The translations under genes and the position numbers were made by a program. The notes under the pieces were generated by a model. The model ran no database searches. It saw only the letters and a list, made by a program, of their open reading frames with translations, and was not told the DNA's origin. A stretch of DNA of 11,511 nucleotides from Anaerolineaceae bacterium UBA700 (lineage in GTDB: Bacteria > Chloroflexota > Anaerolineae > Anaerolineales > Anaerolineaceae): positions 1-11,511 of the forward strand of contig DBMK01000187.1 of assembly GCA_002298885.1 (NCBI GenBank), read 5' to 3'. Below are positions 1 to 4,258 of this stretch, in pieces (position 1 is the first letter of the stretch; each line of letters starts with the position of its first letter).

Positions 1-40
1 TTTTAGAATGCGATTGCCCTGAATATCCAATTTTTCCCTC

Positions 41-70
41 TTGACATTGTTGATAAGATTATGTTATAAA
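41..70 (+). promoter_or_regulatory. Sigma70-type promoter of the leader ORF / acetyltransferase unit
   Basis: A consensus -35 box TTGACA lies at 41-46. A -10 box TATAAA lies at 65-70 (18-nt spacer), or TTATAA at 64-69 (17-nt spacer). The surroundings are AT-rich in an otherwise GC-rich window. Transcription should start near 77, about 30 nt before the small ORF at 110. No other convincing promoter is visible before the acetyltransferase gene at 376, so this one may drive both. Confidence 0.75.
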
Positions 71-109
71 TATCCGGTAAGATTAATTCTAACTGAGAGG
101 ATTGTATAG

Positions 110-208
110 ATGATTCAGGCGCTCAAAACCTTCATTGAAGTCGTGATCGCCGCCGGCGTCGGCGGAGGATCGACCGTCCCTATGCGGAGCGCGCCTTTTC
201 GCGGGTAG
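110..208 (+). CDS. Small 32-aa ORF, candidate leader peptide or small protein
   Basis: I do not recognise this ORF. The ATG at 110 is preceded by GAGAGG (95-100) at a spacing of 9 nt, and the ORF ends with TAG at 206-208. The peptide begins MIQALKTFIEVVIAAGVGGG, a short hydrophobic stretch (about residues 8-18) followed by a Gly-rich and then a basic tail with three Arg. It is too short for a convincing membrane segment. About 70% of codons end in G or C, like the genuine genes here, which supports translation. It sits between a strong promoter (41-70) and a perfect terminator hairpin (227-263), so it forms a compact transcription unit of about 190 nt. It could be a leader peptide controlling the acetyltransferase genes, a free-standing small protein, or a chance ORF in a small RNA. 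Translation is inferred, not shown. Confidence 0.45.
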   Translation: MIQALKTFIEVVIAAGVGGGSTVPMRSAPFRG

Positions 209-226
209 ACCTGATTAGCTAAGGTT

Positions 227-263
227 GACCACGGGCGCTCTCCAGGCCCGTGGTCTTTTTTTT
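227..263 (+). terminator. Intrinsic terminator T1 after the 32-aa ORF
   Basis: A perfect 10-bp stem pairs GACCACGGGC (227-236) with GCCCGTGGTC (246-255) around a 9-nt loop. It is followed directly by eight T residues (256-263). This is a textbook rho-independent terminator, 18 nt after the stop codon of the small ORF. Its 3' arm can also pair with a segment of the next hairpin (289-296), so it could act as a switchable attenuator. Confidence 0.85.
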
Positions 264-284
264 CCTCACTGGAGCGATTCTTTC

Positions 285-318
285 CAGGCCACGGGCAGTA
301 ATGTGGCCTGTTTTGTTT
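285..318 (+). terminator. Second terminator-like hairpin T2 in the acetyltransferase leader
   Basis: A perfect 8-bp stem pairs CAGGCCAC (285-292) with GTGGCCTG (303-310) around a 10-nt loop. It is followed by TTTTGTTT (311-318). It lies 22 nt after T1 and contains an exact copy (289-296) of 8 nt from the 5' arm of T1 (229-236). It acts as a back-up terminator or as part of an attenuator before the gene at 376. Confidence 0.7.
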
Positions 319-338
319 AAGTTTGCAGTAGGAAACGT

Positions 339-357
339 CCCTCGTGGGAGTCGAGGG
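339..357 (+). promoter_or_regulatory. Small hairpin just upstream of the acetyltransferase ribosome binding site
   Basis: A perfect 6-bp stem pairs CCCTCG (339-344) with CGAGGG (352-357) around a 7-nt loop. It ends 5 nt before the strong GAGGAGGAG ribosome binding site (362-370). There is no T tract, so it is not a terminator. It may influence translation initiation or mRNA stability, or may be incidental in GC-rich DNA. Confidence 0.4.
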
Positions 358-375
358 TGAAGAGGAGGAGCTATG

Positions 376-951
376 ATGAACAAACAGCTATTCAAAGGGC
401 CAATGATTCACCTGGCAGCCATCGACCCGGTCAAGGATGGGGCGGTGGAGGCTGGCTGGACCTACGACTTCGATTACGCCCGCGATTTGCGCTCCGGTCC
501 GGTGCGCCCGTTAGGCGCCCTGGAGCTCAAGAAGCGTTACGATGACCTGGCAAAGAAGTCCGACCAGGGCAACCAGTTTTACTTCAGCGTGCGGCGCAAC
601 GATGACGATCGCCTGATCGGCTTCGTGCGCTTCCCAAGTATCTTCTGGACCCACTCGGCGGCAATCTTCGCCCTGAGCTTCGCCGATAACGATCTGCTGA
701 TCTGCTTCGGCGCTGAGGTGATCGAGCTGGCCTTGTGCTACGCATTCCGCGAGCTGAACCTGTACCGGGTCGAGACGGTCCTGCCATCTTACAAAGTCGA
801 AGCCATCGCCCTCTTCGAACAGGAGGGATTCCTGATGGAAGTCCGGCGTCGCGCCGCCATCTACCGTGATGGGCGCGCCTGGGATGAGCTTCACTTCGGC
901 ATCTTGCAAGAAGAGTGGAAAATCCGCGAAGAGGAGGCGCTTGCGTTATGA
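376..951 (+). CDS. GNAT-family acetyltransferase paralogue (RimJ/RimL type) with degenerate acetyl-CoA loop
   Basis: This is a 191-aa protein with the size and fold signature of RimJ/RimL-type GNAT acetyltransferases (Acetyltransf_3). These normally transfer acetyl from acetyl-CoA to amino groups of proteins or small molecules in the cytoplasm. It ends with the block RDGRAWDELHFGILQEEW, matched by NRDGRRWDILFMGILREEW in the next gene. The usual pyrophosphate-binding loop is largely missing: residues 107-112 read LLICFG where the neighbour has WGKGYG in a gap-free alignment. It may therefore bind acetyl-CoA poorly or have a non-catalytic role. Start: the ATG at 376 lies 7 nt after AGGAGG (363-368) and gives an N-terminus (MNK) that aligns with the paralogue. 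The ATG at 373 is an alternative one codon upstream. The stop overlaps the next start codon, implying translational coupling. The substrate cannot be predicted. Confidence 0.85.
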   Translation: MNKQLFKGPMIHLAAIDPVKDGAVEAGWTYDFDYARDLRSGPVRPLGALELKKRYDDLAKKSDQGNQFYFSVRRNDDDRLIGFVRFPSIFWTHSAAIFALSFADNDLLICFGAEVIELALCYAFRELNLYRVETVLPSYKVEAIALFEQEGFLMEVRRRAAIYRDGRAWDELHFGILQEEWKIREEEALAL

Positions 952-1511
952 ACAAGAACGCCTTCTGTGGAAAGCTGGTGCGTTTGGTCACGTATGACCC
1001 CGAAAAGCACGCCTCTCTCTTCGCCGATTGGAGCCGCGACAGTGAATACAGTCGCCTGTTGGATTCAGACCCCTCGGTCATCTTGTCTCCCGAGCAGGTC
1101 AAACAGGATTTCGAAAAAGAGGAGGACCTCTATGTGTTCATGATCGAGAGCCTGGCCGACGGCAAGGCCCTCGGCGTGATCGGGCTTAATTCCATCAAAT
1201 GGCCCATCGGCGACTCGTTCGTCGGTATCGGCATCGGTGAGCGGGAGGACTGGGGCAAAGGCTACGGTCTGGACGCTATGAACATTATCCTGGGATACGC
1301 GTTCAACCAGGTTGGGTTGACACGCGTATCCCTGACCGTTTTTGAATACAACCCGCGCGCCATCCGCTGCTACGAAAAAGCCGGATTCCAGCACGAGGGC
1401 CGCCTGCGCAAGGCGATGAACCGGGACGGCCGCCGTTGGGATATCCTGTTCATGGGCATATTGCGCGAAGAATGGCAGCAAAAACAGGGAGAAGTGAAAC
1501 GTGAAGCGTGA
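948..1511 (+). CDS. GNAT-family N-acetyltransferase (RimJ/RimL type)
   Basis: This 187-aa protein looks like an active RimJ/RimL-type GNAT. The acetyl-CoA loop W-G-K-G-Y-G is intact at residues 102-107. It is followed by the helix LDAMNIILGYAF and then the conserved segment NPRAIRCYEKAGFQHEGRLR, which is typical of this family. Such enzymes N-acetylate ribosomal proteins, antibiotics or other amines; the substrate here is unknown. The start at 948 is chosen because the ATG overlaps the TGA of the preceding gene (ATGA), has GAGGAGG (931-937) 10 nt upstream, and aligns with the paralogue. A longer reading from 915 lacks these features. The two genes are clearly a tandem duplication. The last six codons and the stop lie inside a GTGAARC heptamer repeat (from 1494), so the C-terminal tail EVKREA was probably created by the repeat. 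Confidence 0.9.
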   Translation: MNKNAFCGKLVRLVTYDPEKHASLFADWSRDSEYSRLLDSDPSVILSPEQVKQDFEKEEDLYVFMIESLADGKALGVIGLNSIKWPIGDSFVGIGIGEREDWGKGYGLDAMNIILGYAFNQVGLTRVSLTVFEYNPRAIRCYEKAGFQHEGRLRKAMNRDGRRWDILFMGILREEWQQKQGEVKREA

Positions 1512-1517
1512 AACGTG
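1494..1517 (+). repeat. GTGAARC heptamer array, left copy of a 21-bp direct repeat
   Basis: Three tandem heptamers, GTGAAAC-GTGAAGC-GTGAAAC, run from 1494 to 1514, plus GTG. Positions 1497-1517 match 1603-1623 at 20 of 21 bases. The array overlaps the end of the upstream coding region and supplies its stop codon. It may be a simple-sequence element or the boundary of an inserted element. Confidence 0.7.
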
Positions 1518-1550
1518 TACTAATCACATGTAAGAAATGTGAAACCGTAG

Positions 1551-1577
1551 GTTGGGTTGAGCGGAGCGAAACCCAAC
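1551..1577. repeat. REP-like palindromic element
   Basis: An 8-bp stem pairs GTTGGGTT (1551-1558) with AACCCAAC (1570-1577) around GAGCGGAGCGA. The motif GTAGGTTGGGTTGAGCG, ending in GCGAAACCCAAC, resembles short palindromic repeats dispersed in many unrelated bacterial genomes; that is recalled and not searched. There is no T tract, so it is not a standard terminator. It sits midway between the two copies of the 21-bp direct repeat. Confidence 0.65.
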
Positions 1578-1602
1578 ATTGTCACGCCAATTGTAAAAAA
1601 AG

Positions 1603-1623
1603 AAACGTGAAGCGTAAAACGTG
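1603..1623 (+). repeat. Right copy of the 21-bp direct repeat
   Basis: This copy matches 1497-1517 at 20 of 21 positions; the one difference is G at 1510 versus A at 1616. It consists of the same GTGAARC-type heptamers. It lies 106 bp downstream of the first copy and 21 bp before the start codon at 1644. Confidence 0.7.
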
Positions 1624-1643
1624 AATGGAAAATGGAGATTAAA

Positions 1644-2663
1644 ATGGCATTCAACACGATGGTAAAAGAGCTTACATTACCGGAAGCGCCGGCGATCAGC
1701 GGCTTGAAATTCCGCCGGTTCCTCGGCGACGAGGATTTTCCGGGCATGGTGGCCGTTATCGCCGCGGCCAAGGTGGCCGATAAGGTCGAACGGTCGGAGA
1801 CAGTCGAGGACATTCGCAAGAATTACCAGCACCTGCGCAACAGCGATCCTTTCCGCGACGTACTGATCGCCGAGATCGACGCCGAAATGGTCGCCTACAG
1901 CCGGGTGGACTGGTACGTCGACGAATTGAGCAAGCAGCGCATATACCGCTTGTTTGGCTTTGTGCGTCCCGAATGGCGGCGCAAGGGCATCGGGCGGGCC
2001 ATGCTGCGCTTTAACGAGGCGGCCTTGCGCCAGACAGCAGCCAGCCATCCCGCGGATTTGCCCCGCTTTTACGAATCCCAGGGAAACGATACGGAGCTGG
2101 AAAATGACACCTTGCTGAAATCCGAGGGCTACGCCCCCGTGCGCCACGGCTATACCATGGTGCGCCCGGACCTGGAGAACATCCCCGACCTGCCCTTGCC
2201 CGAGGGACTCGAGGTCCGCCCGGTGCGCCCGGACGAGTACCGCAAGGTCTGGGACGCCTGCCAGGTGGCTTTCCAGGACCATTGGGGCTACACACCGCCG
2301 ACCGAGGAGGATTACCAGAGCTATCTTGCCAGCCGCCAATTCCAGCCGGAGCTGTGGCAGGTGGCCTGGGATGGCGACCGTGTCGCCGGCACGGTGCTCA
2401 ACTTCATTGATGAAGAGGAGAACCGCGAATATCACCGGCTGCGCGGCTGGACAGAGGAGATCACCACCGGACGTGCGTGGCGCCGCCATGGGCTGGCGCA
2501 CGCTTTGATTGCGCGTAGCTTAAAAATGCTGAAGGAAATGGGTCTGCAAGAGGCGGCCCTGGGGGTGGATACGGAAAACCTGAGCGGCGCCCTGCACCTG
2601 TACGAGAGCATGGGCTACCGACCGATAACCCGCGTGACCATCTATCGCAAGCCTATGGCTTGA
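1644..2663 (+). CDS. Tandem two-domain GNAT acetyltransferase
   Basis: This 339-aa cytoplasmic protein is made of two GNAT domains. The N-terminal domain (about residues 15-165) has the acetyl-CoA loop RPEWRRKGIGRAML at 108-121. The C-terminal domain (about 190-339) has GRAWRRHGLAHAL at 276-288 and the typical VDTENLSGALHLYESMGY at 308-325. Both loops keep the R-x-x-G-x-G/A pattern, so both domains could bind acetyl-CoA. The architecture and C-terminal motifs recall mycothiol synthase (MshD), but many other double-GNAT proteins look the same, and no mycothiol gene is nearby. The start at 1644 is preferred because GGAG (1634-1637) lies 6 nt upstream; an ATG at 1632 has only a poorly spaced GGA. 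A repeat-rich gap separates it from the two preceding GNAT genes, and a strong hairpin follows, so it may be the last gene of its unit. Confidence 0.88.
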   Translation: MAFNTMVKELTLPEAPAISGLKFRRFLGDEDFPGMVAVIAAAKVADKVERSETVEDIRKNYQHLRNSDPFRDVLIAEIDAEMVAYSRVDWYVDELSKQRIYRLFGFVRPEWRRKGIGRAMLRFNEAALRQTAASHPADLPRFYESQGNDTELENDTLLKSEGYAPVRHGYTMVRPDLENIPDLPLPEGLEVRPVRPDEYRKVWDACQVAFQDHWGYTPPTEEDYQSYLASRQFQPELWQVAWDGDRVAGTVLNFIDEEENREYHRLRGWTEEITTGRAWRRHGLAHALIARSLKMLKEMGLQEAALGVDTENLSGALHLYESMGYRPITRVTIYRKPMA

Positions 2664-2681
2664 TCCGAGCCAAATCTACCT

Positions 2682-2746
2682 GGGATTCAATCCTGGTTTT
2701 GCCCTCCACGGCGCAGCCGTGCAGCGCAAAACCAGGATTGAATCCC
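2682..2746. repeat. Long perfect hairpin (21-bp stem), terminator or palindromic element
   Basis: A perfect 21-bp inverted repeat (2682-2702 against 2726-2746) encloses a 23-nt loop. Inside the loop is a second perfect hairpin, CACGG (2707-2711) with CCGTG (2717-2721). The 3' side is followed by GTTTTCATTT. It begins 18 nt after the stop codon of the double-GNAT gene and can serve as its terminator. The stem is much longer than terminators need and the T tract is short, so a dispersed palindromic or MITE-like element is also possible. Confidence 0.65.
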
Positions 2747-2765
2747 GTTTTCATTTAAAACAAGG

Positions 2766-2771
2766 TATACT
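2766..2771 (+). promoter_or_regulatory. Possible -10 box before the HAD hydrolase gene
   Basis: TATACT at 2766-2771 is identical to the -10 boxes of the rpoB and str promoters in this window. It lies 41 nt before the start codon at 2807, after the long hairpin. No good -35 box is found at 16-18 nt; that position is occupied by the hairpin arm. This is a weak call. Confidence 0.35.
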
Positions 2772-2806
2772 TCACGGGTTATTTGCGTAAAGGAGAACGT
2801 CAGTTA

Positions 2807-3439
2807 ATGCATGCCAACCATTCAATCCGCGCCGTAATTTGGGACATGGGCGGAGTCCTCGTCCGTAATACCGTTCCGGGACCGCGGCAGCGCCTGGCCG
2901 AAAGCCATGGCCTGACCAACAACCAGCTCGAAGATCTGGTGTTCAACAGTCCCCTTTCGGAAAAAGCCAGCCTGGGCCAGGTCGACGTTGCCGAGCTGTG
3001 GAATTTCGTGGGCCAGGCGCTGCACGTCAGCCCGCAGGAGATGCCGGCCTTCATCGCCGACTTCTGGGCCTCGGATCGCACCGACGAGGAACTGATCGAA
3101 TTTATCCGTTCACTGCATTCCAATTACAAGTGCGGCCTGCTCAGCAACGCCTATTCAGACGCTCGCCAGTCGCTCAACGAGCGTTTCCCGGGTTTGCTGT
3201 CCGTCTTCGACGTGAGCGTCTTTTCAGCCGAGGTCGGAATGGCCAAGCCCGACCCACGCTTTTACAACTGGATGCTGAACAAGCTGGGCATCGAACCCGC
3301 CGCGGCCATCTTCGTGGACGACTTCGTGGAAAACGTGGCCGCCGCCCAGGCGCTGGGCCTCTACGCCATCCATTTCCGCAATTCTTCCCAGGCCCGCCAG
3401 GCCGTCCTCGAACGCCTCTCTCTCAACGGGGCGGAGTAA
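2807..3439 (+). CDS. HAD-superfamily hydrolase (subfamily IA-like)
   Basis: This 210-aa protein has all four HAD motifs. Motif I is VIWDMGGVL with nucleophile Asp13, motif II is LLSN with Ser113, motif III is AKPDP with Lys147, and motif IV is FVDDFVENV with Asp171 and Asp172. The helical cap lies between motifs I and II. In motif I the second Asp (normally D-x-D) is Gly15. This is common in the D-x-G-G-V-L subset and removes the general acid of typical phosphatases, so phosphatase activity should not be assumed. The start at 2807 is chosen because AAGGAG (2790-2795) lies 11 nt upstream; a TTG at 2783 would put that ribosome binding site inside the gene. The protein is probably cytoplasmic, with no signal peptide. 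The following phosphoesterase gene is 65 nt away and may be co-transcribed. The substrate is unknown. Confidence 0.9.
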   Translation: MHANHSIRAVIWDMGGVLVRNTVPGPRQRLAESHGLTNNQLEDLVFNSPLSEKASLGQVDVAELWNFVGQALHVSPQEMPAFIADFWASDRTDEELIEFIRSLHSNYKCGLLSNAYSDARQSLNERFPGLLSVFDVSVFSAEVGMAKPDPRFYNWMLNKLGIEPAAAIFVDDFVENVAAAQALGLYAIHFRNSSQARQAVLERLSLNGAE

Positions 3440-3460
3440 TTTCAAATCGATGAATAGTTT

Positions 3461-3492
3461 TTCACCGCCCGCCAGGGCAGGTGTGCGGTGAA
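3461..3492 (+). repeat. Inverted repeat between the HAD and phosphoesterase genes
   Basis: TTCACCGC (3461-3468) pairs perfectly with GCGGTGAA (3485-3492). A nested GCCC/GGGC pairing (3467-3470 and 3475-3478) is an alternative. TCTTTCTCT follows, too mixed for a clear terminator. The hairpin occupies the place where a ribosome binding site for the ATG at 3505 would normally be. Confidence 0.5.
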
Positions 3493-3504
3493 TCTTTCTC
3501 TAAT

Positions 3505-4110
3505 ATGCACGAACCCATTCTAACTGTAGGAGTCATCGCCGATACGCACATACCGGATAGGGTAAAAACCTTGCATCCGGGGGTGCTGCCTGCGCTGCGA
3601 GCGGCGGGGGTGGGGATGATCCTGCACGCCGGGGATATCTCGCGGCCGGACGTGCTGGAGGAATTGGCCACCGTCGCGCCGGTGAAGGCGGTGCGCGGCA
3701 ACCGGGATTGGCTCTTCATGGACACGCTGCCGCTGGTTCAGAACCTGACCCTGGCCGGCGTGCCGGTGACCTTGATGCACGGCCACGGCGGTTGGGTGAA
3801 CTACCTGCGGGATAAACTTTACTACATGCGCGATGGTTACCAGTTCGAGCGCTACCGTCAAAAAGTGGTACAATTAGCCGCCGAGGCCCGGGTGATCGTC
3901 TTCGGACACACCCACCACGCCGAGAACCTGGAAGTCGACGGCCATCTGTTCTTCAACCCGGGTTCGCCTCACTTCGGTTTTTCACCCGAACGGCAGCCCA
4001 CGATGGGCTTTTTAAGATTTTACGAAGGAGGGATTGTGAGGGGGGAAATACTGGCCCTGACCGGGTACCGCTTGAAGCAGGGCGCCTGGGAATCGGGGGT
4101 CTTTTCTTAA
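3505..4110 (+). CDS. YfcE/MJ0936-type metallophosphoesterase
   Basis: This 201-aa calcineurin-like phosphoesterase belongs to the compact YfcE/MJ0936 type, which hydrolyses phosphodiesters using two metal ions. The metal-ligand motifs are present in order: D-x-H (Asp13, His15 in VIADTHIP), GD (Asp44 in HAGD), GN-x-D (Asn66 to Asp68 in RGNRD), H-G-H (92-94) and GHTH (134-137), ending in the family block FFNPGSP. There is no signal peptide or membrane segment, so it is cytoplasmic. The start is uncertain. The ATG at 3505 gives the usual short N-terminus before the first motif but has no ribosome binding site. A GTG at 3481 would add eight residues and lies inside the hairpin. It follows the HAD gene and precedes rpoB, which has its own promoter. 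The physiological substrate cannot be inferred. Confidence 0.9.
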   Translation: MHEPILTVGVIADTHIPDRVKTLHPGVLPALRAAGVGMILHAGDISRPDVLEELATVAPVKAVRGNRDWLFMDTLPLVQNLTLAGVPVTLMHGHGGWVNYLRDKLYYMRDGYQFERYRQKVVQLAAEARVIVFGHTHHAENLEVDGHLFFNPGSPHFGFSPERQPTMGFLRFYEGGIVRGEILALTGYRLKQGAWESGVFS

Positions 4111-4115
4111 TAAGT

Positions 4116-4170
4116 TCTTAAATTAGAAATCTTAAAAATACTTGACTTAGATGCTGATAAGTTGTATACT
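4116..4170 (+). promoter_or_regulatory. rpoB promoter with AT-rich UP-like tract
   Basis: TTGACT (4142-4147) and TATACT (4165-4170) are separated by the ideal 17 nt. Upstream, 4116-4140 is almost entirely A and T and carries repeats of TCTTAA (4116-4121 and 4130-4135, with another at 4105-4110). This resembles an UP element that binds the RNA polymerase alpha subunits. Transcription should begin near 4177, giving a leader of about 80 nt. Confidence 0.8.
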
Positions 4171-4204
4171 TCAAAATTGCTTTTTTCAGCCTTTACCGCG
4201 GTAT

Positions 4205-4231
4205 TGAAAGAAATTTTCGTAATTCCTTTCA
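4205..4231 (+). promoter_or_regulatory. Stem-loop in the rpoB leader
   Basis: TGAAAGAAATT (4205-4215) pairs with AATTCCTTTCA (4221-4231) with one mismatch and a TTCGT loop. It lies 17 nt before the AGGAG ribosome binding site (4248-4252) of rpoB. There is no T tract, so it is not a terminator. It could affect translation or stability of rpoB mRNA; that role is inferred. Confidence 0.45.
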
Positions 4232-4258
4232 GCCAGGTGTATATACCAGGAGAAACCT

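Noticed and set aside
110..226. Known small RNA (SRP RNA, 6S RNA or tmRNA) in the first transcription unit
   Set aside because: None of the hallmark sequences of these RNAs could be recognised, and the ORF has host-like codon use.
1494..1623. Possible CRISPR array from the repeated GTGAARC units
   Set aside because: The units are 7 bp tandem heptamers with only two clusters and no regular spacers. No cas gene is present.
1677..2501. 274-codon minus-strand frame opposite the double-GNAT gene
   Set aside because: The plus strand carries two clear GNAT motifs and a ribosome binding site here, while the minus frame has no recognisable features.
4177..4258. Riboswitch or L10-type leader before rpoB
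   Set aside because: Only a simple hairpin is visible in about 80 nt, which is too little structure to match a known riboswitch. No rplJ gene lies upstream.
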